Source: Kribbella sp. VKM Ac-2569
GTDB taxonomy: Bacteria; Actinomycetota; Actinomycetes; Propionibacteriales; Kribbellaceae
Length of the DNA stretch: 64,000 nt
Reading direction: 5' to 3'
Assembly (NCBI RefSeq): GCF_004216905.1
Contig: NZ_SGXJ01000002.1
Coordinates: 372,001-436,000 of the forward strand
Below the pieces are notes generated by a model. It made no database searches. It was not told the DNA's origin and was given only the letters and a program-made list of their open reading frames with translations. Position numbers and translations under genes: made by a program. This document shows positions 52,268-61,734 of the stretch, piece after piece; the first letter of the stretch is position 1; every line of letters begins with the position of its first letter.

Positions 52268-53266
52268 ATGACGACGATCTACGACGTAGCGCGTAGGTCG
52301 GGGGTGTCACCGGCCACGGTGTCACGCGTGCTGAGCGGCCGGCGGAACGTCGACCCCGAGCTGTCCGAGAAGGTCCGGGCCGCGGTCGCGGAGCTCGGGT
52401 ACCGGCCGAACGGGGTCGCGCGGAACCTGCGCAAGTCTTCGACGAACCTTTGGGCGGTCGTCATCTCGGACATCGAGAACCCGTTCTTCACCTCGCTCGT
52501 CCGCGGGCTCGAGGACGTCGCGCAGACCGAGGGGTACCACGTCGTCCTCTGCAACTCCGACGAGGACTCCGCGAAGGAAGCGGCGTACGCGTCGGCGGTC
52601 CTGACCGACCAGATGGCCGGTGTGGTGATCTCCCCGACGTCGACGGCCGAGGGCGTCCACCTGCTCGCGAATGCGAAGATCCCGCTCGTGATGATCGACC
52701 GGAGGGTCGAGGGCGTCGAGGCCGACACCGTACTGGTCGACAACGAGCACGGCGCCTTCGAGGGCGTCAAACACCTGATCGACGGCGGGTACCGGCGGAT
52801 CGCCTGCATCACCGGCCCGCGCAAGGTGTCGACGGCGATGGACCGCCTGGCCGGGTACCGGTCGGCGCTCCGGGCGGGCGGGATCCGGTACGACAAGGAC
52901 CTGGTCCGGCACGCCGACTTCCGCGAGGCCGGCGGGTACGCCGCGATGGAAAGCCTGCTCGAACTCCCCGACCCGCCCGAGGCGCTGTTCGCCACCAACA
53001 ACCTGATGACCGTCGGCGCCCTGGAATGCCTCGCTCGCAAGGGCCTGCGCACACCGGACGACATCGCGATCGTGGGCTTCGACGACATCCCCTGGGCCGA
53101 CCTCGTCGTACCCAGCCTGACGACCGTCGCCCAGCCGACCTACGAACTAGGCCGCACCGCCGGCCTCCTCCTCAAAGACCGAACCGCCTCCCCCGGCCGC
53201 CCACCCTCCACAGTCACCCTCCGCACCGAACTCCACATCCGAGCCACCTCCGCCCCCAAGAAGTAG
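52268..53266 (+). CDS. LacI-family regulator
   Basis: A 332-residue LacI/GalR protein. The HTH is TIYDVARRSGVSPATVSRVL (residues 3-22), followed by the hinge GVARNLRKSSTN and a periplasmic-binding-like sensor (VISDIENPFFTSLVRGLED in part, GVVISPTS, GFDDIPWADLVVPSLTTV). ATG 52268 gives the normal N-terminus. It is downstream of SIS and PfkB and probably acts at the AATCGATTT palindromes upstream of the DUF4185 and SIS genes, with a sugar or sugar phosphate as inducer. Confidence 0.93.
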   Translation: MTTIYDVARRSGVSPATVSRVLSGRRNVDPELSEKVRAAVAELGYRPNGVARNLRKSSTNLWAVVISDIENPFFTSLVRGLEDVAQTEGYHVVLCNSDEDSAKEAAYASAVLTDQMAGVVISPTSTAEGVHLLANAKIPLVMIDRRVEGVEADTVLVDNEHGAFEGVKHLIDGGYRRIACITGPRKVSTAMDRLAGYRSALRAGGIRYDKDLVRHADFREAGGYAAMESLLELPDPPEALFATNNLMTVGALECLARKGLRTPDDIAIVGFDDIPWADLVVPSLTTVAQPTYELGRTAGLLLKDRTASPGRPPSTVTLRTELHIRATSAPKK

Positions 53267-53290
53267 CCCGCCGCGTCGAGTCGTGGCGCG

Positions 53291-56200
53291 TCAGTGGAGA
53301 AGTTCTAGTTGGGCGAGGGTTGTTGGGGTGGGGGTGGTCAAGCGGTAGTGCTGGTATTCGCCGGGGGTCTTGATGGTGAAGGGGCGGGTTTGGCGGGGCC
53401 AGCGGAAGGTTTGGTTGGTGCGTTCGTCGAGGACGGTCCAGGTGGTGCCGTCGGTGGACGCCTCCAGTTGCCACGTGCTGGGGGCGACTGCCGAGCCCGA
53501 CGTCAGGGTGTAGAGGGTCGGGGTTGCTGGGGCGGGCAGGGACCAGACGGCTCGCTCGACCGTGGTTTCGGTGGTGGAGGTGTCGTCGAAGAGGGGTTTG
53601 GTCGGGTCGACCGGGATCAGGTCGACGAGGGGCTTGGCGACGGCGTCGTCGGGCGTGAGCGCCGGTGGGAGTTGCAGGGTCGCCCAGTCGGACGGTTCGG
53701 CGCCGAGGGTGAAGTGGAGTTGGTCGGCGGCGGTCAGGTCCGCGTGGGTGATTGATGCTACGGACAACTGTTTGCCGTCTACCTGGAGCTCTTGTACATA
53801 AGGATGTTCGGGGTTGGTCGCAGTGATCGTCAGGGGCTTCCCACCGAGCGGCTCGAGTGTGACGCGGGGAAACAGCGGCGAGCCGATCGCGTACTCGGGG
53901 GCGCCGACCCGGAGCGGGTAGAGGCCCAGCGCCGCGAACAGGTACCACGCGGACATCTCGCCGTTGTCCTCGTCGCCCGGGTACCCCTGCCCGATCTGCT
54001 CACCGACGTACAGGCGGTCGAGGACCTCGCGGGCCATCGCCTGGGTCTTGGCAGGCGTACCGGTGTAGTTGTACATCCAGGCGATGTGGTGCGCGGGCTG
54101 GTTCGAGAAGCCGAACTGGCCCATCCGGACGGCCTGGGCCTCGAGCATCTCGTGGATGACGATCGAGTACGTGCCCTTCTTCACCGCGAGTTCGGGGGTC
54201 GCGAAGAACGCGTCGAGTTTCGCCTCGAGACCGCGAGGTCCGCCGTACAGGTTGGCCAGGCCGCGCGGGTCGTGGGCGACGTGGAACGCGAAGTTCCACC
54301 CGTCGGTCTCGGTGAAGTCGCCGCCCCACTCCTCGGGGTCGAAGTCAGCGGCAGCCTTGGCGAACGACCCGTCCGGACGACGACCCTGGAAGAAGTTGAT
54401 GTCGTTGTCGAACAGCAGCACGTAGTTCAGCGACCTGCGCCGCAGGTACTCCGCTTCCTCCAGCAGCTGATCACGACGCTCGGGATAGACGTCGGCCAGG
54501 CGAGTGGCCATCTCCGCCAGCGCGAAGTCGTTCAGGTACGCCTCGAGCGACCACGACACGCTCTCCTCGGTATCGGTGCTCACGTACCCGGCGAAGAACC
54601 CGGTCTCGACGCCCTTCCGCCCGACCTCGGTCGCCTCCGGCGCGACGGTCGCGTTCCGCAGCCCGGCGTCGTACGTCGCCAACGGGTCGGGCAACGCCAC
54701 GCCCTTGAGGTACGCGTCCGCGAACGATACGTCCGAGCTCGTCCCGGTCATGCAGTCCGCGTACCCGGGCGAGGACCAGCGCGCGATCCAGCCGCCGTCG
54801 CGATACTGCTGCACGAACCCGTCGACCAGTTCCGCGGTCAGTGCCGGGTAGAAGAAGGCGTACGCCGGCCACGCGGTCCGGTACGTGTCCCAGAACCCGC
54901 TGTTCACATACATCTTGCCGGGCTTCACGACCGCATTGGTCTCGCGCGCGGTCGGCGTACCGTTCGTCGGCAGGACCGGGCTGGCGTAGCGGTACTCCGG
55001 TGCGTCCGGCGTACCCGCGTTCTCGAAGTGTGAGTTCGGGTAGAGGTTGAGCCGGTACAGGTTGCCGTATACGGTCCGCAGCTGCGGCGGCGTCGCGCCC
55101 TCCGGCCGGATGACCTGCAGGCGCTCGTTCCACACCGCGTTGGCGGCGGCCTGGATCTCCTCGAAGGACCGCCCTTCGAGCTCGAGCTCCAGGTTGTGGC
55201 GGGCCTGGTCGACGCCGATGAACGAGGTCGCGATCCGCAGCGTCACTTCAGGTACGTCGAACGTCGCGGCGCGGGCGTTGTCGCGACCACCGTGCGCTTC
55301 GCCGAATGCGGTGGGGGCCGTGGAGAACTCGCCGTAGCAGTACATGCGCGTGCGGCCGGTTTCCGAGCCGTTCTCGACCCAGCCGGTGACCGCGTTCCCG
55401 TCGTACTCGAAGGCGCCGTTCTCGTCGATCGTGTCGAAGATCAGGTGCCGTCCGGGCGCGTCCTTGGGGAACGTGAAGCGGAAGATCGCGCCGTGGTCGG
55501 TCGGGGTGAGCTCCGCGCGGACACCGTTCGCAAGGTCGACCGCGTACAGGTCGGGGCGGGCGGTCTCGTCGTCGTGGCTGAACGCGGCGGCGCGCTCGGC
55601 GGGATCGCCCAGCGGCTCGGAGGCGGCGACCGGCATGATCGTCAGCTGATCGCGGTCGCCCATCCATGGGCTCGGCTGGTGGGAGAACGTGAGGCCCTGC
55701 AGCTCGGGGCGGTTGTCCGCGTTGTTGGCGCGGTGGTACTCGTACGGCCAACGGTGCGTCGAGGCGTTCGTGACCGGCGTGAGGAAGTTGAACCCGTTGG
55801 GCCAGGCGGTGATCGGCAGCGTGTTGCCTCGGGAGAAGTCGTGACTGGCGTTGGTACCGCGGCGTGTGTCGACGTACGCCGCCAGGTCCGACCCATCCGG
55901 CTCCGCCGGCGCCGGACCGATCTCGACGTCGTCGATCCAACCCGCAAACTCGTGGCCCACCTCGGGCGCATCCACGACGAGCACGATCTGCGCGACCGTC
56001 TTCCCCGCGGCCGCGGTCAGATCGATCTGTACGTCGTTCCACTGGTCGGCGTACAGGATCTTCGCGGCCCCCTGCCCCGCGGCGTCAGCAGCCTTCCCGT
56101 ACTGATCCCGCGCCCCGTCCAGCCGCGTCCCGTCCGCAAACACCACCTCGACGGCCACGTACGTCGCCGAGTAGCTCAGCTCCGCGTCAAGCTCCGGATA

Positions 56201-56368
56201 GACCTTGTACCGCAACTGATCCCCCGCCGAGACCAATCCCCCGGCGCCCAGCAGCTCAACCTCCTGCCGTCCACCACTGGTCCCGGAGTACCGCGTCCCG
56301 TCCACCGCACTGAACCCCGCCCGCGAGCTCGTCGGTCCACCCGGCCCACCACCTGCCTCGATGATCAC
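53291..56368 (-). CDS. GH92 family alpha-mannosidase-like glycosidase
   Basis: A 1025-residue protein. The N-terminal 165 residues are a carbohydrate-binding-like beta-sandwich. The GH92 catalytic region (about 170-890) has YVDTRRGTNASHDFSRGNTLP, SHQPSPWMGDRDQ, NSGFWDTYRTAWP, the acid in HEMLEAQA and the signature GDEDNGEMSAWY. The C-terminal 110 residues resemble an F5/8-type module. GH92 enzymes are Ca2+-dependent exo-alpha-mannosidases. No signal peptide is visible at the N-terminus, so it may be cytosolic or use another export signal. Confidence 0.9.
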   Translation of the reverse strand: MIIEAGGGPGGPTSSRAGFSAVDGTRYSGTSGGRQEVELLGAGGLVSAGDQLRYKVYPELDAELSYSATYVAVEVVFADGTRLDGARDQYGKAADAAGQGAAKILYADQWNDVQIDLTAAAGKTVAQIVLVVDAPEVGHEFAGWIDDVEIGPAPAEPDGSDLAAYVDTRRGTNASHDFSRGNTLPITAWPNGFNFLTPVTNASTHRWPYEYHRANNADNRPELQGLTFSHQPSPWMGDRDQLTIMPVAASEPLGDPAERAAAFSHDDETARPDLYAVDLANGVRAELTPTDHGAIFRFTFPKDAPGRHLIFDTIDENGAFEYDGNAVTGWVENGSETGRTRMYCYGEFSTAPTAFGEAHGGRDNARAATFDVPEVTLRIATSFIGVDQARHNLELELEGRSFEEIQAAANAVWNERLQVIRPEGATPPQLRTVYGNLYRLNLYPNSHFENAGTPDAPEYRYASPVLPTNGTPTARETNAVVKPGKMYVNSGFWDTYRTAWPAYAFFYPALTAELVDGFVQQYRDGGWIARWSSPGYADCMTGTSSDVSFADAYLKGVALPDPLATYDAGLRNATVAPEATEVGRKGVETGFFAGYVSTDTEESVSWSLEAYLNDFALAEMATRLADVYPERRDQLLEEAEYLRRRSLNYVLLFDNDINFFQGRRPDGSFAKAAADFDPEEWGGDFTETDGWNFAFHVAHDPRGLANLYGGPRGLEAKLDAFFATPELAVKKGTYSIVIHEMLEAQAVRMGQFGFSNQPAHHIAWMYNYTGTPAKTQAMAREVLDRLYVGEQIGQGYPGDEDNGEMSAWYLFAALGLYPLRVGAPEYAIGSPLFPRVTLEPLGGKPLTITATNPEHPYVQELQVDGKQLSVASITHADLTAADQLHFTLGAEPSDWATLQLPPALTPDDAVAKPLVDLIPVDPTKPLFDDTSTTETTVERAVWSLPAPATPTLYTLTSGSAVAPSTWQLEASTDGTTWTVLDERTNQTFRWPRQTRPFTIKTPGEYQHYRLTTPTPTTLAQLELLH

Positions 56369-56465
56369 GCAGCAATCCTACGAACCGCCACCTCCCGTGA
56401 TTTCAGGGCGGGCCGAACCGCCACGCAGGCATTAGTGCCCAAAACGACCGCAACACCCCCGAAAA

Positions 56466-56499
56466 GCCGACTTGTGCCTGCACGCAGGTACAAGTCGGC
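56466..56499. terminator. Strong hairpin between the epimerase and GH92 genes
   Basis: A 34-bp palindrome with 16-bp arms (GCCGACTTGTGCCTGC and its inverse, one G-T pair, 2-nt loop). It begins 8 nt beyond the epimerase-like gene's stop and lies upstream of GH92, on the same strand, so it terminates the epimerase transcript. Confidence 0.75.
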
Positions 56500-56506
56500 G
56501 TCGGGG

Positions 56507-57400
56507 TCAGTGCGGCGGGTCGGGCGGGGTGTTGCCGTCGAGGACCCAGCTCACGTAGTCGCGGGCGATCTGCTGGTCGGGTCGCAGGTGCAGGCCGACG
56601 GACAGGGCTCGGCTGTTGTCGAGTTGGAAGGTGCCGTCGTTGGTGCCGTTGTGAGGTAGGTGGAAGCGGTCTTCGGGCGGGAACCAGTTGATGGGGTGGG
56701 GGTTGGGTACGGCGGTGCGCCAGGCGTCGGCCAGTTGGGACATCGTGTGGGTGGGGCCAACTGCGTTGAACGGGCCGGGGATGTGGTTGGCCGTGAGGTG
56801 GAGGAGGAAGGCGGCGAGGTCGCGGGCGTCGATGTACTGGATGGGCTGGTCGGGGCGGGCGGCGCACTCCATCGGGAGGTTGTGGGCCAGGGCCCAGCCC
56901 CAGTTGCCGAAGTCGGGGTTGTAGGGGCCGACGACGAAGCCGGAGCGTACGGCGGCGGTGCGGTCACCGAAGGTGGCGGTGAGCAACGATTCGTTGCGGA
57001 CCTTCGACGGTCCGTAGAGGTCCATCGTGAAGTGGTCCTCGGGGGCATCAGCCGGCCAGGGCAGCAGCGGCGCGGACTCCGTCATACCGGGCGTGGTCTT
57101 GCTCGCGTACACGGCGATCGAGGACATGTACGTGTAGTGACCGCAGCGGTCGCGGAGTACGGACGCACTGAGCGAGACGTCCCGGACCAGGAAGCCGGAC
57201 ATGTCGATCACGCCGTCCCATTCGCCGGCGGCGAGGGCGTCGGGCGCGGCGCGGTCGCCGACGATCCGGCGTACGGACGGGAAGAGCCCTGGATTCGTCT
57301 GCCCGCGGTTGAACAGCGTCACCTCATGACCGTCCGCCAGCGCCGCCTCGACGACGTGCCGCCCGAGGTTCTTGGTGCCACCGAGCACGAGCAGCCTCAT
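56507..57400 (-). CDS. NAD-dependent epimerase/dehydratase-like protein
   Basis: A 297-residue extended SDR. The N-terminal nucleotide motif is LVLGGTKNLGRHVVEAAL (atypical GGTKxLGxH of this subgroup). The active-site Tyr-x3-Lys is YGPSKVRNE, and a Ser lies in YMSSIAVY. Members of this subgroup act on sugars or isoflavone-like reductase substrates. ATG-stop overlap (4 nt) with the APH-like gene upstream shows co-translation. Substrate unknown. Confidence 0.86.
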   Translation of the reverse strand: MRLLVLGGTKNLGRHVVEAALADGHEVTLFNRGQTNPGLFPSVRRIVGDRAAPDALAAGEWDGVIDMSGFLVRDVSLSASVLRDRCGHYTYMSSIAVYASKTTPGMTESAPLLPWPADAPEDHFTMDLYGPSKVRNESLLTATFGDRTAAVRSGFVVGPYNPDFGNWGWALAHNLPMECAARPDQPIQYIDARDLAAFLLHLTANHIPGPFNAVGPTHTMSQLADAWRTAVPNPHPINWFPPEDRFHLPHNGTNDGTFQLDNSRALSVGLHLRPDQQIARDYVSWVLDGNTPPDPPH

Positions 57401-58245
57401 GCCAGCGCTCCGACGACATCCTCAAGTTCGCTCAGCAGCCCGTCGATCCAGCCCGCGGACTCAGGGATCGTCCGCAGTCCTTCCTCGACGATGAATCGCA
57501 GCGCCACCAGGTAGAAACAGCCACCACCGACGAGCATCTGCCGCTCGACCAGCGCCGGATTCCCGCCGGCCGCCTCGAGGTAGTGGGCAACGATCGGCGC
57601 GCGGTCGTGGCCGAGGGCAACGGCATCGCGAACCAGGGTGTAGAGATCGCTCAGATGCGGCGCCGTATAGGCCCCGGGCCAGTCGATCGCCGTCCACCGC
57701 GTTCCGTCGGTGACCAGGTTCTTCGGCACGTAGTCGCCGTGCACGACCGCCGTCGGTGCGTCCCGATGAAGCCCGGCCAGCGCCTCGGTGAGCGGCCCGA
57801 GGTCGAACCCGATCCGTCCGATCCGGTCCGCCAGCTCCTTGACCCGCTCCGGCGGGAACTCGCTCGGCCCGTCCACCGGCCGTTCCCGGATCGTCGCGAG
57901 CAACTCCGCGGCCGCGAGGAACCCTCCGGCAGTCGGCTCCTGCTCCAAGGTCACCCGCCCGACGTCAGCCAGCACCAGCACTCCAGCCTCGGCCGATCGA
58001 TACCGATGGATCAATGAAGGTGCCGGCAGCTCCAGCGGTACGACGAACCGCTCGTACGCCGCTGCCTCGTCGGCCTGCCCGTCGGTGCCCCGCTTGACGA
58101 TCACGCTGTTCAGCCCGAACGACAACCGCCACACCTCGGAGGATCCCCACCGCCGAAGCAACTCCCCGTGCAACTCCGCGACGGCAGGCGCCTTGGTGAC
58201 TTCCAGAACCGGATCGGACACGACATCGAGCCAGGCGGGAAGCAT
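57397..58245 (-). CDS. Aminoglycoside-phosphotransferase-fold kinase
   Basis: A 282-residue APH-fold protein. The catalytic loop is [12 protein letters not shown] (HxDxxxxN) and the metal motif [15 protein letters not shown]. The N-terminal lobe has [15 protein letters not shown] with the ATP-binding Lys. These kinases phosphorylate sugars, choline, nucleosides or antibiotics; nothing suggests drug resistance here. Paired with the SDR gene, a small-molecule phosphorylation is likely. ATG 58245, 55 bp from the divergent dapD start. Confidence 0.85.
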   Translation of the reverse strand: MLPAWLDVVSDPVLEVTKAPAVAELHGELLRRWGSSEVWRLSFGLNSVIVKRGTDGQADEAAAYERFVVPLELPAPSLIHRYRSAEAGVLVLADVGRVTLEQEPTAGGFLAAAELLATIRERPVDGPSEFPPERVKELADRIGRIGFDLGPLTEALAGLHRDAPTAVVHGDYVPKNLVTDGTRWTAIDWPGAYTAPHLSDLYTLVRDAVALGHDRAPIVAHYLEAAGGNPALVERQMLVGGGCFYLVALRFIVEEGLRTIPESAGWIDGLLSELEDVVGALA

Positions 58246-58300
58246 CCGAAAAGTAGACCATGGTCCGGCCAGCCCGCGCCGCCGAATTAGGGTGGGGGCC

Positions 58301-59239
58301 ATGACCGAGAACGCCACGCACGCCTGGGGCTTCGGCCTCGCCACCGTTACGACCGCTGGGGACGTCCTGGATGTCTGGTACCCGGCGCCCGAGCTCGGCA
58401 CGCAGCCGGACGACTCGAAGGCCCCGGCCGAGCTGGTCGCGGCTGAGGGCAACGATGCGCTCCGGCAGGTACGGCGTGAGGTCGTGGCGACCGAGATCGC
58501 GCTGGACGCGGCCCCGAGCGGTACGGCGGATGCGTACCTCCGGCTGCACCTCCTGAGCCACCGTCTGGTCCGCCCGCACGGCGTGAACCTGGACGGCATC
58601 TTCGGCGCCCTCCCGAACAACGCATGGACCTCGCACGGCCCGGTCCCGGTCGAGGAGATCGAGAGCGTGCGGCTCCGGGCGCGCGCGGCGGGTCAGCACC
58701 TGAGCGTGACGAGCGTGGACAAGTTCCCGCGGATGACGGACTACGTCGTACCGTCCGGGGTCCGGATCGGCGACGCGGACCGCGTCCGTCTGGGCGCGCA
58801 TCTCGCGGAAGGTACGACGGTCATGCACGAAGGGTTCGTGAACTTCAACGCCGGCACGCTCGGGACGTCGATGGTCGAGGGACGGATCGTCGCCGGCGTC
58901 GTGGTCGACGACGGCAGCGACATCGGCGCGGGCGCGTCGATCATGGGCACGCTGTCCGGCGGCGGCAAGCAGGTCGTCTCGATCGGCAAGCGCTGCCTGC
59001 TCGGCGCGAATGGCGGCACCGGGATCTCGCTCGGCGACGACTGCGTGGTCGAGGCGGGGCTGTACGTGACCGCCGGCACCAAGGTCACCCTCCCGGACGG
59101 CAGCGTGGTCAAGGCCCGCGACCTGTCCGGACAGCCCGGACTGCTCTTCCTCCGCAACTCGGTCACCGGCGCGGTGGAGGCCCGCCCGCGCAAGGGCGAA
59201 GGCATCACGCTCAACGAGGCACTGCACGCCAACGCCTGA
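58301..59239 (+). CDS. dapD: Tetrahydrodipicolinate N-succinyltransferase
   Basis: A 312-residue DapD. The central/C-terminal left-handed beta-helix shows the hexapeptide pattern ([31 protein letters not shown] in part, [20 protein letters not shown]). [19 protein letters not shown] is diagnostic of the actinobacterial type. It succinylates tetrahydrodipicolinate in the lysine/DAP pathway, feeding DapE at 45.2 kb. ATG at 58301, 55 bp from the divergent APH-like gene. Confidence 0.94.
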   Translation: MTENATHAWGFGLATVTTAGDVLDVWYPAPELGTQPDDSKAPAELVAAEGNDALRQVRREVVATEIALDAAPSGTADAYLRLHLLSHRLVRPHGVNLDGIFGALPNNAWTSHGPVPVEEIESVRLRARAAGQHLSVTSVDKFPRMTDYVVPSGVRIGDADRVRLGAHLAEGTTVMHEGFVNFNAGTLGTSMVEGRIVAGVVVDDGSDIGAGASIMGTLSGGGKQVVSIGKRCLLGANGGTGISLGDDCVVEAGLYVTAGTKVTLPDGSVVKARDLSGQPGLLFLRNSVTGAVEARPRKGEGITLNEALHANA

Positions 59240-59339
59240 TCGTCCGAAAGGATGACTTTGCGAACCGACGTGAGGCTCGGCACGTCAACCTGTTCGTGAG
59301 GCAGGAACCTGTCGCCCGCCCTCAGACGTTGGGAGCGGT

Positions 59340-60317
59340 ATGCCGATAAAGCGTGGTGCCCTCGTGGCCGTGGGGGGCATCGGCGTGCTCAGCCTGGCGG
59401 TCGGGGTCGGCATCGCCTGGCTCGGCGGGAAGCACGTCGGGAACCTCCTGCCGCCGACCGAGCAATGTACGGCGTCGGTCGGCGGGCAGATGGTCGTGCT
59501 CGACCTCGAGCAGGCCGAGTCGGCGGCGATCATCGCGGGCGTCGCCGTACGGCGGGGTCTGCCGGCCCGCGCGGCGACGATCGCGCTCGCCACGGCGTAC
59601 CAGGAATCCGGCCTGCGGAACCTGGCGCACGGTGACCGGGACTCGCTCGGACTGTTCCAGCAGCGGCCATCACAGGGCTGGGGTACGGCGGCTCAGGTGC
59701 GGGACCCGCACTACGCGGCCGGGAAGTTCTATGACGCGCTCGTGAAGATCAAGAACTACCAGAAGCTCGCGATCACGGTCGCGGCCGACAGGGTGCAGCG
59801 CAGCGCGTTCCCGAACGCGTACGCCGACCACGAGGCGGACGCCCGCGTGCTGGCGTCGGCGCTGACTGGGCAGTCGCAGAGCGTCTTCAGCTGCACCGTG
59901 AACACCGACCCCGTGCAGCAGGAGGCGATGGGCAGCAACGGGCTGACGCCGCGCGCGGACGCCGTACGGAAGGACCTGATCCGGACGTTCGGGAAGGTCT
60001 CGACCGGCGGGTACGCCGTGGGCGGGGTGAACTCCGGGCACATGGAGGGGTCGGCGCACTACGACGGGCGGGCGGTCGACGTGTTCGTCCGGCCGATCTC
60101 GACGGCCAACACCACGAAGGGCTGGGCGATGGCGCAGTACCTGGTCGCCCGGGCGGACCTGCTGAAGATCAAGACGGTCATCTTCAGCGACAAGATCTGG
60201 ACCGCCGGCGGCCGGTCGGACTCGGGCTGGCGGGACTACACCCCGCCCGAACGGTCCGGAGACCCCAAGATCCTCCGCCACCTCGACCACGTCCACGTGG
60301 ACGTCCTCGACCAGTAA
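59340..60317 (+). CDS. Membrane-anchored lytic transglycosylase-like and M15-like peptidase protein
   Basis: A 325-residue protein with an N-terminal anchor (GALVAVGGIGVLSLAVGVGIAWL). Residues about 70-135 look like an SLT-type domain, with Glu89 in ATAYQESGLRNLAHGD and SLGLFQQRP. The C-terminal domain (about 200-325) carries the zinc-type pattern of D-Ala-D-Ala/M15-like peptidases: His240-x6-Asp247 in GSAHYDGRAVDVFV and His317/319 in HLDHVHVDV. It may trim both glycan and peptide parts of peptidoglycan at the outer membrane face. ATG 59340. Ends at a strong bidirectional terminator. Confidence 0.75.
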   Translation: MPIKRGALVAVGGIGVLSLAVGVGIAWLGGKHVGNLLPPTEQCTASVGGQMVVLDLEQAESAAIIAGVAVRRGLPARAATIALATAYQESGLRNLAHGDRDSLGLFQQRPSQGWGTAAQVRDPHYAAGKFYDALVKIKNYQKLAITVAADRVQRSAFPNAYADHEADARVLASALTGQSQSVFSCTVNTDPVQQEAMGSNGLTPRADAVRKDLIRTFGKVSTGGYAVGGVNSGHMEGSAHYDGRAVDVFVRPISTANTTKGWAMAQYLVARADLLKIKTVIFSDKIWTAGGRSDSGWRDYTPPERSGDPKILRHLDHVHVDVLDQ

Positions 60318-60320
60318 ATG

Positions 60321-60352
60321 ACAATGGGACGCCACTCAGGGCGTCCCATTGT
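60321..60352. terminator. Bidirectional intrinsic terminator
   Basis: ACAATGGGACGCC (60321-60333) and GGCGTCCCATTGT (60340-60352) pair perfectly (13 bp) around a 6-nt loop, between the convergent SLT/M15-like and fdxC genes. Short A/T stretches flank both sides. Confidence 0.85.
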
Positions 60353-60362
60353 GATCGTCTAG

Positions 60363-60689
60363 TTACTCGTCGTGTTCCTGCGGCGGGAGTGCCGCGATGA
60401 ACGGGTGGTCCTTGTCGATCTTGCCGAGCTTGGACGCACCGCCCGGCGAGCCGAGGTCGTTGAAGAAGTCGACGTTCGCGGTGTAGTAGTCCTTCCACTG
60501 CTCCGGGGTGTCGTCCTCGTAATAGATCGCCTCTACCGGGCAGACCGGCTCGCAGGCTCCGCAGTCGACGCATTCGTCGGGGTGGATGTACAGCATCCGG
60601 TTGCCCTCGTAGATGCAGTCGACGGGGCACTCCTCGACACAGGCGAGGTCCTTCAGGTCAACACACGGCTGCGCGATGACGTAGGTCAC
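60363..60689 (-). CDS. fdxC: 7Fe ferredoxin
   Basis: A 108-residue ferredoxin of the seven-iron type. Cys9, Cys17 and Cys50 fit a [3Fe-4S] cluster, and Cys21, Cys40, Cys43, Cys46 a [4Fe-4S] cluster (CVEECPVDC; CVDCGACEPVCP). Cys25 is an extra. The C-terminal extension (EQWKDYYTANVDFFNDLG) is typical of actinobacterial FdxC. It carries electrons for redox enzymes. GTG at 60689 with GGAGGAG 5 nt upstream. Confidence 0.93.
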   Translation of the reverse strand: MTYVIAQPCVDLKDLACVEECPVDCIYEGNRMLYIHPDECVDCGACEPVCPVEAIYYEDDTPEQWKDYYTANVDFFNDLGSPGGASKLGKIDKDHPFIAALPPQEHDE

Positions 60690-60807
60690 TGCTACTCCTC
60701 CTATGGCAGGCAAGCGCAGCGGGGATTCCGGGGTGCTGCGATGCGGTGGTGCTCGGTGTCTCTAGTATCACGGTAGTCCTAAGACCACTCTGCCAGGAGT
60801 CCGGATC

Positions 60808-61734
60808 GTGTCAGGCTTGGGTGCCCGTGATATCGGCCACCGTGTCGTCGTCCGCCACCGGATTCCGGGCGGTCTGACCGACATCATCGGCGTTCTGCAG
60901 TCCTGGGCCCCTGAGGGTCTTGTCGTGCGCCACGCTGACTCCAGTCTGCACCCAATACGTGTCGGTGACGTGACGGCGGCGAAAACGATCCCCGAGATGC
61001 CGCTCCGCCCGGTGGACGTCGACCAGCTCTTCCTCACCACCGCGCTGGGCCGCCCGGCCGTCGAGACGGCGTACGTCGGCCACTGGTTGCTGCGGGCATC
61101 GTCCGGCTGGACGGGCCGCGGCAACTCGCTCCTGCCCGCGGGCGACCCGGGGATGCCAGTTGGGGACGCGCTCCAGCAGGCGATCGCGTTCTACGACCAG
61201 CACGGTCTTCCCGCACAGGCTCTGGTCCGCGTCGGCAGCCCGTACGACGAGGAGATTCGCGCCTGCGGCTGGGTCGACGCCCGCCCGGAGCAGTCCGACG
61301 TACTCGTCATGCACACCACGCTGGACCACGTGAACGGCCTGGCTGAGTACGACGTACAGCTGGCCGAGGCGCCGAACGACGCGTGGTACGGAACTGCCTT
61401 CGACGGTCCGGTGCCGGATGTCGCACCGAAAGTCCTCGAAGGCGCCCCGAAGACGGCGTTTGCGTCGATCGTGCTGGACGACGCCGTGGTCGCGGTGGGG
61501 CGTGGGTCCATGACTGGCCACTGGCTCGGTGTGGACGCGATCCGCGTGGCGGACGGCTACCGCCGCCGGGGACTCGGTACGGCGATCTTGCAGGGGCTGG
61601 CGCGCTGGGCGGGACCGCACGGCGGCCGCCGTACCTATCTGGAGGTGCTCGTCGAGAACACCGCCGCAATGGCGGCGTACACCCGTCTCGGCTACCGCGA
61701 GGCCTATCGCTACCGCTACCTGACCAGTCGGTGA
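60808..61734 (+). CDS. GNAT acetyltransferase with N-terminal extension
   Basis: A 308-residue protein. The C-terminal GNAT domain is clear: ASIVLDDAVVAVGRG, IRVADGYRRRGLGTAILQGL and NTAAMAAYTRLGYREAYRY. The first 60 residues (GHRVVVRHRIPGG...TDIIGVLQSWAPEGLVV) form a small SH3-like barrel that often precedes this GNAT in actinobacteria. It is divergent from fdxC, an arrangement common in the phylum. GTG 60808. Its 3' end overlaps the convergent MFS gene by 19 nt. Confidence 0.87.
   Translation: MSGLGARDIGHRVVVRHRIPGGLTDIIGVLQSWAPEGLVVRHADSSLHPIRVGDVTAAKTIPEMPLRPVDVDQLFLTTALGRPAVETAYVGHWLLRASSGWTGRGNSLLPAGDPGMPVGDALQQAIAFYDQHGLPAQALVRVGSPYDEEIRACGWVDARPEQSDVLVMHTTLDHVNGLAEYDVQLAEAPNDAWYGTAFDGPVPDVAPKVLEGAPKTAFASIVLDDAVVAVGRGSMTGHWLGVDAIRVADGYRRRGLGTAILQGLARWAGPHGGRRTYLEVLVENTAAMAAYTRLGYREAYRYRYLTSR

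Noticed and set aside
57397..58245. Antibiotic-resistance aminoglycoside phosphotransferase
   Set aside because: Only the general APH kinase fold is visible; no resistance-type neighbourhood or specificity motif supports it.
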